Assembly: GCF_041146395.1 (NCBI RefSeq)
Contig: NC_090986.1
Span: 46,536,001-46,600,000, forward strand
DNA: 64,000 nucleotides
Direction of reading: 5' to 3'
From: Eulemur rufifrons
Lineage: Eukaryota > Chordata > Mammalia > Primates > Lemuridae
This document shows, piece after piece, positions 47,647 to 60,589 of this stretch (positions are counted from its first letter, which is position 1; each line of letters opens with the position of its first letter). Below the pieces are notes generated by a model. It did not search any database, was not told the DNA's origin, and saw only the letters and a program-made list of their open reading frames with translations. The position numbers and the translations under genes are program-made.

Positions 47647-49030
47647 TTATTTAATTCACAAAATAGAAGAAAGAAAAAAGTAAACTTTATGATACATAAA
47701 TTCTTTTATTTTACAGAAAAAGAAAGGAATCATACTTGATTAACTTGCTCAATTAGAAAGTGTCAAAGGCCGCTTATATTCAAATACAGAGTTCTATAAC
47801 ATAAAACTCTATGCTCTTATAACTGTATCCTAGTCCACCCAAAAAGTACAGTAAAAATTAAATACTAAAGACACAACAAGAGGAAGAAATACTGAAGATA
47901 ACCTATTAATAATAAAACCCAAAATTTAGTTCTGAGCTTCTGAGAACCTAAAACTATTATCTACCTAAATTGGCTGCATAATTGTTATTTTTGATATTCC
48001 CCAGGTTTAGTCCACATGCGTCTTCCCATTGAACATTCAATTTCTCAACTAAACTTTTGATGGGAGAATCTAGTGCACAATTTAGCTGAAATCTCTGGCA
48101 AAACACATACAAGAAGTATTTTACTGATTTTAATTAAAGATTTACATCTTCTAATACTAAATATAAAGATAATAGTAATGATGTTTTATTTAAAAAGGTG
48201 GGCACATTTGATCTCATTTTGGTCTTAAAGGAGAATAGAGGTGCCAGTATCCATGTGGTTAAGAATATTAAGAACATGAATTCTGACCTTTTCAAGCAGA
48301 GGCCAAATAAGCTTAAGTACCCAAGTGAGTGATGGCTTAACATACTGCGCAATGGGCCTTATCCTGGAATCTCCTAAGAGCTGTATTGTGATGATGCTCT
48401 AGTATGTTTCTCTAGCTGATGTTAAAGGGATCAGAACTAGTTTCAAAGAGCAACATGAAAGTGATACAAGGTATTCAATCCAAAGCTTACAAAAGATGAT
48501 TTTATAAAGCAAATCAAAGGTGCTCTATTTGCAAACAAGACTATTTCAAAACTATTGGAAGTATTTCTTTAGATTCAGAAGATATACACACATATACAAG
48601 CACGCACACACATGCCCCCACCCCTGGAGTTTGGAAAACAGATTACATGCATTTGGGTCTATGTATATATAATACCCTATAATAAATACCAGTTACAGAC
48701 AATATTTAATTAAATAAAATAATATTGCAATGGAAACATGTAAAACATATAAATCTTCAGAGATATACAGTGTTTCACAGTTCACACACAAAAAATTTCT
48801 GTACAAGATTCCATTCAAAATAAAAAACAATTGCAAGTATTTTAAAACAATAAAATTGGTCAAAGATACGGGAAAAGTTATATATTTTTAGATTGGTTGA
48901 TATTTATGTACATAGTACCTCCTCACAGATACTAAGTTTAAGATTTAGAAAGTATGACTTGCCTGAAATGAAAGGGAGATAAATTGTCATTCAATAAAAT
49001 GAGTCACCAATGTCCCTCTATAAAACCTAT
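47260..49030. other. Unassigned AT-rich DNA with a TA microsatellite
   Basis: No gene recognised. A (TA)n run occupies about 47615-47642. The minus-strand 72-codon frame at 48134-48352 has no domain. Confidence 0.5.
47613..47642 (+). repeat. (TA)n microsatellite
   Basis: GTGTATATAT continues as pure TA alternation for about 13 units. Confidence 0.95.
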
Positions 49031-49035
49031 TGTTG

Positions 49036-49275
49036 CTAATCATAACAAGAACCAACATTTGTAGGTTTAAATGCTTTCTTAGAAAAAAAAAAAAAAACAT
49101 ATATTCACTTATTTAATGTTCCTGATAGATTTTTCAGGTAAATATTACAAGTATCCTATCTTTATTGATAAGAAACTAAAGTTCAATGAATTTTAACACT
49201 CTACTCAATACTGTTGCCAAAATCAGTTTGGGAATCCAGGTCTTTTTAACTTGAGATCACATGTTCTTTTTATTA
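49036..49275 (-). repeat. MIR SINE, antisense, interrupted by an A run
   Basis: AACAAGAACCAACATTTGTA, TATTCACTTATTTAATGTTC, TGATAAGAAACTAAAGTTCA and TTTGGGAATCCAGGTCTTTT match the antisense MIR order. A 15-base A run at 49083-49097 sits inside it. Confidence 0.75.
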
Positions 49276-49559
49276 TGCGGAATTCCTGGACTCTACTTAA
49301 TAGTTAAATCACTCCATTAATTACAGCACAATAAGGCAAGTTTGAAGGTTCCTTGAAACTCCTTTTATTAAATTCAACAGAAATAGCAGACGGAAATTAG
49401 GAATTTCAAAATTATACAAAACTCTTTGAGTAAACAAGTGTGTTTTTAAATGATCAGAGAAACAAAGTATAACTCTCTCCATCCATTCACAACCCCAAAT
49501 CCTCAATCCTTAGTCTTCCTTCATTGTCCTTACTTCCACATATTCCATAGACCATTGTG

Positions 49560-50390
49560 ATCTGTCTCTTCTACTAATCTGTTAAAAGAGCTCATGTTTA
49601 GGTTACTAAAAACCTCTTAATTGCCAAATATAGTGACCTCCTCTCAGTTTTTACCTACAAGACTTCTCTGGAGCATTTTCAATATTGTTCACAATCTGCT
49701 TTTATAAAATTCTCCTTTTTATGCCTTTGACACAAACCTTCCTTTCTTTTAATTTTAGGACAGATATTTTTCAAACTTGTTAGATGGTTCCATTCTGTAT
49801 CTCTGATCTGCCTACTAAGCTGCCAGGTCAAACCTTCATTAGCTTAGTGGATGTTTCTCTGAGATTTTCTTCAGGGAAGTCAAACCTTTCCAAAATCTAA
49901 CTAAAAATCTACTCATAGAGTAGGGATTTACTTCTGATTCTGTGACTAAATTAAATACAATACTGACCTCATAGAAACATCTTTTTTAAATCTCTCTGCT
50001 CTCTGACTTTATCTCTCACTAGGCGTCTGCTCATTCATTCTGCTCCATTTAAATAACTTTGCACTTACCCTTCTTTCTCTCTGGCCTAGAATGTTCTTCC
50101 CTAGCCATCTGCAAAATTTCCGGTCTCAATTTCAGGTCTCACTAAGGCCTTACATTTAAAATTCCTATTATTCTTTTGCTCCTATCTCCTTTCTCACTCA
50201 TTTCCTTCATAGTGAGCATCATCATTTTCCATATTATATTTATTTTGCACATTTGCTTAATGCCTCCCCTCCCCTATCAGACTATATGATCAAAGGCTGT
50301 CAGTTTTGTTTGTTCCTCTCGCCTTATATAGCACATTTCTTGGTATATTCAACTCATTGAATACATTAATGAAAGAATATTTGACCCCTT
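49560..50390 (+). repeat. LINE-2 (L2) fragment, sense
   Basis: Ordered L2 text: GCCTAGAATGTTCTTCCCTA, 'aatttcaggtctcactaaggcctt' (50139-50152 region), AGTGAGCATCATCATTTTCC, CAGACTATATGATCAAAGGC and GTCAGTTTTGTTTGTTCCTC, ending near 'attgaatacattaatgaaagaat'. The upstream part (49560-49980) is weaker. Confidence 0.8.
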
Positions 50391-50439
50391 TATTTCACAT
50401 ACTTCCTACATAAAGAACTCAATATTATTTCTATCACAT

Positions 50440-50990
50440 TTTTTCTTTTTTCCACCAGAACCTAATTCAGGCCTACAGCATCGTGTTTTTTCTCTGGGAG
50501 TGTCCCTATATAAGTGGTATTCCTGACTCTTTGCTCTTTTTTCTCAGATCCATCATCACAGTAACATGAGTGGTATGTTTCTAAAACACAGATCTGATCC
50601 TTTTAATCTCTCATAATAAAAGCATTTACCAAAGGATAAAGTTCAAATCTGTTATCATTTTATAACAGGTTCTTCACAGTCTTAGCCTAATACACAGTCC
50701 CATCTCCCTCACTCTTCAGAATTATTTCCACAGTGTAACTATACAAAACTAATTATTGTTGCCTGATTATAGTGTTCTTTCTCATGTGTCTGAGAGTTTT
50801 TCTTTGGAGCAAAGTTAACTACTCCCCTGCTATTGAACTGGAAAATATCTTTTTAAGCCTTCAAAATATCTTTTTTATGATATCTTCTCTGATCCCTTCA
50901 GGCATAATTATCACACATTATTCTGTCCTAAAATATCAGTTCCCATTGTCATTATTAGCATCATAATATTGTGCTCATGTAATTTCCTAG
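50440..50990 (+). repeat. Second sense LINE-2 (L2) fragment
   Basis: AAACACAGATCTGATCCTTT, GGATAAAGTTCAAATCTGTT, AGGTTCTTCACAGTCTTAGC and 'atctcccactcttcagaattatttcc'-like text repeat an L2 segment upstream of that at 50080. So this is a separate copy inserted or rearranged beside it. A 64-codon frame at 50772-50966 is a remnant. Confidence 0.75.
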
Positions 50991-50994
50991 TGAT

Positions 50995-51825
50995 GCTACA
51001 AAATATTAATGAGAGGCATTCGGGTGTGTATAGAAAGAGAGGGAAAATTGGAAGGTGCAAAAGCTAAAATTATACAGGCTATTGAGGTAGGACAAACCAG
51101 GAAAAGCTGAAAGTAAGTAAAGTATGGACAAGTGTCTGGCAGGCCAGGATGCTGTCTTAATGTTGTAACAACATGCACCGAAGGTCTGGAAAAATGGCAC
51201 AGAAAATGAGGGGATAGGCAATAATGAACATTTGAAGATATGATTTATGTACTAGTACTTTAATAAAGAAATGTGGATCATTCATGCTTTGTTAGATCTT
51301 ATACTAAATTCTGGTGCTACAAAGACTATATAAAGAAAGACACACTTTCTTCACTGAGATCACCCTCCCCACAGGTTGGCAGGCAAGCGACTCTTATTTG
51401 GGAGACTGGTGAGTTTAAGTAGGGTCCCAGTCACCAGGCAACATAAGAAAGCCAAACTCTAGTACTCTAGCAATAAGAAAATTTAAAACAACTTTTGTAG
51501 CGGCCTGGGTACAAGGCGGGTTACCAGCTCTGGAACTCATTCAGTAGTGCCAAGTTATAAGTCACGGTCAATAACTGAGATACATCAGAATGACTAGAAT
51601 TCAGGAGCACAGTGTGCATTCAGTCACTAAAATTGGACTGCTAGTTTCAATTCTGGCTAGCAGCAAGAGTGATATCACAAAGAGCAACAGAATATGAGCC
51701 ATTAGCTAGTTAAACGCCTTCTAATTCACCTCTGGATTATTTGTACGAACAAATACACTGCAGGGAGTTATCAAGGGCTCCCAAAATGAAGCAAAGGATG
51801 AATGAAAATGTCGGGAAGAAGTACA
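50995..51825. other. Unassigned sequence, less AT-rich, possibly an old repeat
   Basis: 51370-51820 is more complex than its surroundings (for example GCGGCCTGGGTACAAGGCGG and CACGGTCAATAACTGAGATA) and may be an old LTR or transposon. I cannot assign it. No coding frame of note. Confidence 0.35.
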
Positions 51826-51829
51826 AGCC

Positions 51830-51955
51830 TATTTTATTTCCCCTTAGGCTGTGACATCCTCTGTGTTAGAAACAATGTTTTCTTTATCTTTGCATCAGTA
51901 TTTAGAACAACTGAAAGTACATGTTAAGTGCACAACAAATACTTAACTATTGAAA
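51830..51955 (+). repeat. LINE-2 (L2) 3' end, sense
   Basis: TTAGGCTGTGACATCCTCTG, TTATCTTTGCATCAGTATTT and GTGCACAACAAATACTTAAC follow the L2 3' terminal layout. Confidence 0.55.
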
Positions 51956-52346
51956 TGATTAAACAGAAATAGACCCTCAGTGATTGTGTTTTGTTGAATT
52001 TTACTATAGGGATACGGTCTTGGACTATCAAACATTACAACAGAGGCTATAAAAAAGTGTCCCAAAGAAAGAAATGGAAAAAGAAAACAAAATTCCTAAA
52101 TCATATATTCATTTTTCTTGACCTTATGTATCCTAAATCTTAATTTTTGATTATATAATTGCAAGATGACAAAGTTGCCAGGTTATAGGAGAAAAACAAA
52201 TGAGTAAGGGAGGACAAAACATAAATCTAAAAATAATATACAAATGAATTTAATATGTCATACTTTGTTCATATGAGCCCTTTTGAAATCTATGTTCTAA
52301 ACATAAGAAGGGTAGAATGATATTTACGTAATTAAAAGAAGGTACA

Positions 52347-52694
52347 GGCCAGGTGCAGTGGCTCATGCCTGTAATATTAGCACTCTGGGAGGCAGAGGCG
52401 GGAGGATGGCTTTAGGTCAGCAGTTGGAGACCAGTCTGAGCAAGAGCGAGACCCTGTCTGTACTAAAAATAGAAAAATTAGCTGGGGCCTGTGGTGGCAC
52501 GGGCCTGTAGCTTGTACTCTCAGCTATTCAGGAGGCTGAGGCAGGAGGAGGACTGCTTGAACCCAGGAGTTTGAGGTTGCAGTGAGCTATGATGATGCCA
52601 CTGCACTCTACCTGAGGTGACAAAGCAACACTTTGTCATTCTGTCTCCAAAAAAACCAAACCAAAACAAAACAAAAACAAAAACAAAAAAAAAC
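52347..52694 (+). mobile_element. Dimeric Alu SINE, strepsirrhine type
   Basis: GGCCAGGTGCAGTGGCTCAT opens the left arm (box A text). It continues with AGCACTCTGGGAGGCAGAGG, GTCTGAGCAAGAGCGAGACC and CTACTAAAAATAGAAAAATT. The right arm has CTATTCAGGAGGCTGAGGCA, CCAGGAGTTTGAGGTTGCAG and GATGCCACTGCACTCTACCT. The tail is AACAAAAC-rich. 'GAAGGTACA' before and 'GAAGGAATACA' after the element may be remains of the TSD. Better preserved than the copy at 28.4 kb. Confidence 0.95.
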
Positions 52695-52699
52695 GAAGG

Positions 52700-53730
52700 A
52701 ATACACTTAATGATTATTTAATAGAGTATGATTGGTGAATGGTCAATACATTTCAGCGTACTGTGATTATGACAACACATTGAAATTTGACCTCTAAAAT
52801 TATATTCTACAAAATTTGCAATTTAAAGAGATATACCATTATAAAGAATTCTTAGTCTCTAAGTAGATGAATTTCCATAGTTCAGATTTTAAACACTAGT
52901 GTTCATCAACTGTATTTAAAAATAGTCACTCTGTTTCAGTGCTAAATTTGCACTTTTATTCACTATTATGTAGGAGTAGATTTTCTCTGGACTTGTGTGT
53001 CCCTGCGTTCTCTCTCTCCATCTGACCTCTCTCTGTATGACTTTTGAATTGTATCTTTTATATCATGTAGTAGATTATATATTCTACACTTTTTGTGAGT
53101 GACTTCAAGCTTTAATCATACAATAAAACATATTCTCCTTTGGCAGTTTAATGTCAGTACTTAACACTTTCATGCCACTGGTCATGTAGGCCACATTATA
53201 ATCTAACTCTAAGTAGCAATAGTAATATATTTAGATTGCTCAGGTAATAAACTGAATTATCAAATGTGGTAGTATTCATGGCGTATAAGCTAGGCCCAAC
53301 TACAAAAGGCTTGGTAGGGATGTTTGTATGAGGCATAACTGATTCACTTAGGTTACCATAGAACCAGCTGGGCTAGCACTTTATTTAAAAGACCTTACTT
53401 GAGAGGACTCTGTTACGAGTGAGATAACTACAGGAAAAAGTGGTGCTGTGCTGGTATTCCATGAAATGCAGGGACACAGGTCGGGCATTAAGGAATTAGC
53501 TTTTGAGAAAATCACCTTCAGGAATAGTGCCACATAAGATAAATGGGGTGGGTGTGGTGTGGGTGTCCTTAATAGATCTATAAAGGCCAATGAAGAGAAA
53601 AAGAGTTGGAATATTCATATCTTCAGCACAGAAAGCCAAAAACATCAGATTTCAACAGAACTAGTTCAGGAAGTTATGTTTCGCTCTTTGCTTCTACTCC
53701 TACCTAGAACAACCATCAGAAGTAGCCTAG
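52700..53730. other. Unassigned AT-rich DNA
   Basis: No gene recognised. Confidence 0.5.
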
Positions 53731-53734
53731 TGAT

Positions 53735-53868
53735 TAGAGGAGGAGAAGGAGAGAGAGAAGGCGGGAGGGGAGACACAGTGGGGGAAGCAAGAGGCAAGTA
53801 AAGGAAAGGGAAGGGAAGGGAGAGGAAGAGAAGCAGAGGAAAAGGAGGGGAAAAGCCAGGTGGAGAAA
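53735..53868 (+). repeat. Purine-strand tract (GGGA/GGAA-rich)
   Basis: About 130 bases almost entirely A and G on the plus strand, with GGAAAGGGAAGGGAAGGGAG near 53803-53822 and several further runs of three to five G. Low complexity. Open frames here are chance. Confidence 0.85.
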
Positions 53869-53869
53869 T

Positions 53870-55075
53870 AATGGGGAAGATAAAGACTGTTCCTTTTTGC
53901 CACTGCTTCTCTGTGGAATTTTCAGAGCAGGTTGAGAGGAATGGAGAATTTATACTTGAATGGGACTTTAGAATAAACTGGAAAAGCTATGGGATACTAG
54001 AGGGGTGGGTGTGTGACAGGGTGGGGAGGAAAAAAAATCTTGTAAAGTTTTCTTTAAATCAGTAGGAAAAAAAGTAAATTTGCTTTTACTTGTACTTTTC
54101 TACCCAAGTTTAGCATATTTCATAGACATTCTATATAACCAAAGAAAACTTTACAATGAAGGCATAAAATAGAAACTTGGTTGTGGAAAAGGTAGTATTT
54201 CACTATGTTTTGTTGACCAGCTATCGCACGATGCTGTGTGGTAATACTCATGTAATTCCATGGAGGCTTAGGAGTATATTTATTTAGGGCATTCTGGACA
54301 TTTCTCTTTTTAAAAATGGCATGTATATATCAATTTTAAAAACCAATGTTAAGCACCCACAATTCCAAACAGGATTAATACTATGGCTCATAAGTAGGAA
54401 ACACATTTTTATAATATACTTACTAAGGGAAAGACGAGTTTAGCAATGACAGGAGTAAAATGGATAAAAGTAACAAAAATACACAACTAAAAACACTGTT
54501 CCTTATTTTGCCGAAATATTATTGACTGTATCTTCTTGTTGATAATCTCTAGGAATTGTGGACAAAATATTTTAAGGACGAATTCACCAAGCCCTCAGAT
54601 GAAAGAAATGTATGGGAGGAGGCAAGTGCCAAGGGAGGTCTGGGTAAGGGTCCTTGAATCAGATATCAGGAACAAGGCAAGGGCTATAAGCTGCCACCTA
54701 CCCAAGTGCTCCTTAATATTTATACACAAGATGTAATAAGGAAAGTAAATATTAGGAAGTAATTTTTATGGGCTCATTACAAAGACTTGAAATTTTTTAG
54801 ATTAAAAAACCATTCAGCCTAATATGTACACAAATCTTCTGCATTATATGTGAAACAATACAATAAAATCTCCTAGCATACTGTGGAAAAAATTTAAAAA
54901 ATCAAGTATTAAAAAAACCCGTTTATCCTATAATAAAGTGATAACTATTTCAAAATGATATGTGATATAAATAAATGATTGGATGAATAAATAAATAAAT
55001 GAAGGAGAATAGACAAATATTCTGTACAGAAGAATTTCAAATAATAATTTATGTAGATATTTTACCCTGGGAATA
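53870..55075. other. Unassigned AT-rich DNA
   Basis: No gene recognised. A short AATA repeat lies at about 54985-55001. Confidence 0.5.
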
Positions 55076-55079
55076 GAAG

Positions 55080-55738
55080 CAATAGAAGGAATATATGCTC
55101 CCTACTCCTTAAGCTTGGGCTGTGCAGAGCGACTTCCTTCCAAAGTGTACGATATGGAAAGAAGGGGCAAGTACTTTATCATGGAGAAACCTGGCAAACC
55201 TACTTTGGCTAGATGTTCAAAAATAAGAGCAACAGTGACAGCTCATATTAATAGTAATAGTATCTATCCTTGATATTAGAAGATGGAAATTGGAACTTCA
55301 CCTCCTAAGAATCCATAATCACAGGCTGATCATGAGAAACATATTAGACAGATTCCAACTGAGGCACATTCTACAAATACCTGACCAGCACTCATCAAAA
55401 CTGATAATGTCATCCAACACAAGGAAAATCTGAGAAATGGTTACAGTCTAGTGGAGCCTAAAGAAACAGGACAACTAAATGTAATGCGTAACCAACATTG
55501 GAACTGGCAACAGAAAACAATCAATGGGTAAAATTAAAGAAATATGAATAAATTATGGACTTTACTTAATAATATATCAATATTATTTTATTAACTGTGA
55601 CAAATATGCCATATTAATGTAAAATATTAATAATAGGGGGACTAAGAGTGCGGTATATGGGAACTCTTTGTACTACCTTCATAATTCTTCTGTAAACCTA
55701 AGTATGTTTTAAAATGTAAAAGTTTATTAGCAAAATAA
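55080..55738 (+). mobile_element. Old LINE-1 3' UTR fragment, sense
   Basis: CTGAGGCACATTCTACAAAT, ACCTGACCAGCACTCATCAA, GGAGCCTAAAGAAACAGGAC, TATGGACTTTACTTAATAAT, GTATATGGGAACTCTTTGTA and AATGTAAAAGTTTATTAGCA follow an old L1 3' end. The subfamily is not determined. No TSD recognised. Confidence 0.65.
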
Positions 55739-55869
55739 AATAGTGTGCTTTCTTGCAGTTCTGTTTTACTGTGTCTAGTATTTTTTCCAATTTTTATTTA
55801 CCATTATATTGTGTTAATGTTCAAATATTGTTAAATCAAAAAATACTTATAATCTGCAAACATTTTCAG

Positions 55870-56040
55870 GCAATGGCTATATCATATGTTATCTACTTAT
55901 TATTTTCTGTTATTGGGCATCTTGATTGCTTCTGTAGGATTTTTTAAATAAATAACCCTATAGTGAACATCTTTCTACATGAATTTTTCTGACTTCTGGT
56001 ATTTGCATGCCTTTGGTATTGACTTCAATTTCTTTCTTTT
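55870..56040 (-). repeat. Possible old antisense LINE-1 scrap
   Basis: GGCATCTTGATTGCTTCTGT then TAACCCTATAGTGAACATCT resembles the L1 antisense 'ggttgtttccagg...ataaatagtgctgcaatgaacat' block. Weak. Confidence 0.3.
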
Positions 56041-56044
56041 TCTT

Positions 56045-58725
56045 ACTTTTTTTAAGTTAATCGGTCTGAATCAGGTTTATTATTTATATAACTAATTTAA
56101 AAAATTACATTTCTACAGTATTGAATTACAATTGTTAAGACCGATACTACTGAAAATTAAGATGGCTTAAATAATTTAAAATAACCTGGATTATCTTATC
56201 CATATAATTCACAAAAAATGAAGTTTTCTTAAAAAAAATTAAAAAGGGTGTAATTTATCAATAGCCCAGTAAAATAAGCTACTTTTCCTTTTCTCCTACC
56301 CTCATTCAGGGTTGGATCCTCTCTCAGTGCAGGAATTTTCCATCACACAGTTGTGTTTGACTAGTCATAAATATGATGACACTGGCTTCTCTTGGATTAT
56401 GACTTGAATACTTACATATGAGGAATAGGTTGAGTCTCATTACTTGCTTATGATAATTGTCTCATTCTATGATCAGGTCATAGATGTTTCTGGTGCCTCA
56501 TTTTGTCCATCAAAAGCAGATCTGTGACTCACTTATTTATTAACCTCAAAAGTTTGACAATATTTGCCTTATTTCTTCTAAAATCTTCTTCAGAAATACG
56601 AACAGTAAATAGTTATGTGCTTTACATTTAAAATATTTGCATTACATTTCCCTTACGGTGAAAATGTTTAATAATATTTCAAGTTAAAAAAGAATTTACT
56701 CTAGTATAAGTTTTATGATTAAGCTATTCTGATCAATAAAAATTATTTTTCACTCTATATTGCATAGTAATTGTCTAAACTTAAACATATTTGGCATTAA
56801 TTTAACTCATTTTCCTACATGTGGTAATCATGACAAATAATTTCTGTAGGAAATGCACACTCGGAGACAGAAACTTGTTCTTATTTCCTCCACTTAGCAG
56901 ACTGGAGAAATAACCTACATCGCTCTAGAATAATACGTCTTATTTGATGAGTCAGGGATTTTGAAGATGGGTGCAGCTAACAGTAACATCCCCAAAGCAT
57001 AATCTTATAAAGAAATAATATTAGAAAAATTATGCTAAATTATTTGACAACTGTCAATTACCCGCTAAAATATTTTTATTGAATAAAATAAATGTATGTG
57101 CCTGCACTACAGCTATAAAGCCTACTTAAAAAATTTCAAAAGAAAATTAGTTCATATATTTTGCTGGATTTTTGAAAAACTTTGTCCTCATTCTTTCTTT
57201 TAGCATTTCTGGATGTTTCTTTAAAAAAATGGTCTCCAGAACACGACGGTCATTTTCTCTTTTATTATTTGTGAGAGAACAGAATAAAATCACTTTAAAC
57301 CATTCATTTCCATCAAAGAAAATGAAATGCCTCCAATGAAAAGCATCTTGAGGATATTGTCAGTCAGGTTTGAGACCAAACAATAGGCAAAGTGAAATCA
57401 AAAAGCAATGTAGAATGAACACAGCAATTTATTCAGGTAATTAGAAAGAAAATTATGTTCAACTGAGTACCATAATGGTTTTGAGGTCAGTAACTAAATT
57501 TGTAATTAAACACCCTTTTTTTAGTACATGAATAATCATGCTTTCTCTCTTCTATCTGTTGAGCATCAGAAAAACGTTAAGTAAAGCAAAGTTAAAGCAA
57601 ATTATCAAAAAAGATTTTTTTTTGGTTTGGAAGTTAAACTTACCCAAAATTCCTTAGAAATTAGCAAACAGAAATTTATATTTTAAAATATAGCATTATG
57701 TTTTCACCAAGTACATGGCATTGACCTATTTAAATTATTTGCTGAGGTGAGGAAAGGCAGTTTATCGTATCTACATTTTTTTTTTTTTTGCTAATTAGTA
57801 TCCTTCTTATGTCTTCTATTTCTTATGTCATTTTTATAATAAAATTGCATAAATCCTTACTTTGTCTTTACTCTATTAGTCTGAAATCTATAGAATTCTA
57901 TAAAACCTAAAAAAAATCTGGAAGAGAGAATTTAGCAAGATTATATTTTATTCAGAGAAATAAAATATGTACTACTTTCCTATTGATGTTATGGCAAACT
58001 GGCTTATAAATATAGATGACTCATTATTGAATCCCAGAACACTTGCTCCTAATGTTTTCTAATCTCTTAGCTTCTATATTTAAGAATCACCTTTAACCCA
58101 TACCCTTTATTTTTAGGTCATAAGCCATTTTTGTTCATTAAAAGGATGTCAGTCTTAGAAGACCAAAGAAAATTGAGGCTACCCTTGATATTAGGATATA
58201 GGACTATTTGACATACCTAGAAAATTCTAAAGTAGATTATGGGATTAGTAATAGATCTTTTCTTTTAAAATAGAAGGAATGTAAGAGCCTGTAATCCGAA
58301 AGTGAAGCATATTGAAAGCAGTACTCTTTGCAAGTTGGATATATAACTGCAAAAATTATCTCAGTTTTTCATTCTTTCAGCAGTTATCTATTAAATGGCA
58401 TAAGGTATAGAATTGATAAGCCTCATTCTGCTTTCAAAGAGTATGTAGTCTTATGCAGAAAATAGATAAGAAAACTAGCAATGAGTTTGAATTCTTCGCT
58501 GCTGGGATAACAATGCCTGCACAAAGCTCAGTAGTTCACAAGCATTTGATACATATGTTGAATTGATTCAGTATATGTCCTTTCACTTACTTATTCATCT
58601 ACTATATAATCTTTCTCTTAGGTCATGAAATTAATTCAAATATCAAAAACATGGAATTTCCTTTCAATCACTTAGAATCAATGAATATCCAGGAATCTGT
58701 AATAAAAGTTATTTAAAGTTATTCT
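56045..58725. other. Unassigned AT-rich DNA
   Basis: No gene recognised. A T run lies at 57777-57789. Confidence 0.5.
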
Positions 58726-58728
58726 GGA

Positions 58729-58769
58729 TTATAAATAAAATTATGCATTATTATAAATAAAATTATGCA
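58729..58769 (+). repeat. Tandem duplication, period 22
   Basis: TTATAAATAAAATTATGCA occurs at 58729-58747 and again at 58751-58769 with no mismatch. Confidence 0.9.
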
Positions 58770-58774
58770 GAATA

Positions 58775-60175
58775 GCATCTATCAGCCTGAGGTGAGGGGA
58801 AGACCAAGATGTTTTCTAGGGGAAGGTAATTCCTCACCTGAGGTACTGTCAGGGAATGTGACTTTAAGTACAGAGATCAGGCAAGAAGGTGAAAAAATCA
58901 GGGGGCAGCGTTTGTGAAGGCCAGAGCATGAATTACTTGAGTGACTAGAGTATCAAAGTGTAAACCACACAAAAGAAAATAACAAGGAAGAAAAAGAGAA
59001 AAGAAGAATCCAGTCTCTTTCATGATACTCTTAGGAGCTAATGAATTTGAGCTTGATATCAAATGCTTTCTATAGTCAATGGAGAAAAACAATTATGGTA
59101 ATTGTCAGTTGTATTTATGTTTCACAAATATTAGAGGAAGAGGAGACTGAACGCAGAGAGACTATGCAAAACATTGTCCATAGTATAATACAACATAAGC
59201 TATTAGCAGTAAGGATACCAAGAAATATATGGCTCTGTTAAATATTAAGGGGTAGAATAAACAAGATTCGGTTACAGATTGATGTGGGTGATAGAAATCA
59301 TGAAGATGTTGATGTCAATAAAGTTCGTTTTCTAGAGCTAAGAGAATGGTGCTGCTGTTCATTTAGAAGTGATGTACATTTGGAAGGGACGATTTGCAGA
59401 GATTTAGTAACAAGCTCCATTTTTAGCATATCATGTTGAGCAACATCTCTGTGACATGTAGGTTGTTCATATGCTGAAAACAATTTGATATAGTGATTTG
59501 AAACTCACCAACCAAGGATGTAGCTTTAGGCATTTCTGGCATAGACTATTAGTTCAAGTCACAAGATAGGATGAGATTTCTCTGAAGACTATTCAGTGGG
59601 AAATACTTATGGCATGGGCAAAACCCAGAGGAAAACATGAAAAGAATCAACAAACAGAAAGAGGAACAGCAGAGTGATTTTTTAAAAGAGATCACAGAAG
59701 AAATCTGCAAAAGGAAGAACTTGCGCCAAAGTACCAACAGCTGTAGTGATATCCTCACTGTGAAGAGCAAAACAGTAACACAATGAGGTTATTGGTGAAC
59801 CTCATTCCTAAAGTAGTTTCAATGTAGTAGTGGATATGAATACTAAACCAAACTGATGGAGGGAATGAAAATAAGAAGTAAGCAAGTGAAGAATGTGAGC
59901 TTGTGCAAAACTTTCAACAAACTCATTTGAATGGAAATAGGAATGTAACTAATTGGCATCTTGGGTCAAATATTAATTTTTAAGGTTTGAGAAAATTTAA
60001 AGTGTTTATATGTAGGCAGGAACCAAAAGAGGAGGGAAATATTAATATGATTACATGGTGGATAACTGAATAACAGGGGTAAAGTGAGGTACCTGAGAAG
60101 AACAAGATTATCAGATACAGAGCAGGGGTGATGGGATTAATCTTAGACAAGAGGAAGAACATGTTTTCCATGGAA
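58775..60175 (-). repeat. Possible antisense L2 remains; otherwise unassigned
   Basis: 58780-58930 contains 'ggaagaccaagatgttttctagg', 'gtgactttaagtacagagatcagg' and 'ggcagcgtttgtgaaggccagagc', like antisense L2 ('gcaagtgcaaaggccctgagg'). The remainder to 60175 has a similar purine-rich style but no firm motif. Short frames here are chance. Confidence 0.3.
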
Positions 60176-60589
60176 ATTACCTAGAAAGTTGAACACTTGG
60201 CTTCCCGAATGACTTTTTTCTGTTTTTCTGTTTGTTTTTGGCTTAGGCAAGGATATTTGTTGGATTCAGGGGAAAAAAACTGATGTATAGGAGGCTATAG
60301 GAATGTGTTAAAGTTTAAATATAAGTAAAGGTCAAACTGCCATATGTTTAATCACACTTGCATGTAAAATTGTGAAAAAAATATTCCTGTTAGTATGAAA
60401 ACATACACGTATAATATGTTTTATTCATAATGCACAAAATAACTTCATTTCAATATAATTTATTGTTGTACCTATTAAGTATGTCTGTTGGCTCTCAGCT
60501 TGCTTCCTGTGCACCTTTGAGCTTGTTTCCGTATTGTATTTAAGGGGGAAACCTCAAAAGCATATTCTCTAACTCCATTTGCACTTAGA

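Noticed and set aside
53807..53822. Canonical G-quadruplex
   Set aside because: Only three closely spaced GGG runs are present; a fourth is about 25 bases away, so the standard short-loop pattern is not met.
56948..56954. TGAGTCA, a perfect AP-1 site
   Set aside because: A seven-base motif is expected several times by chance in 64 kb; nothing else nearby supports an element.
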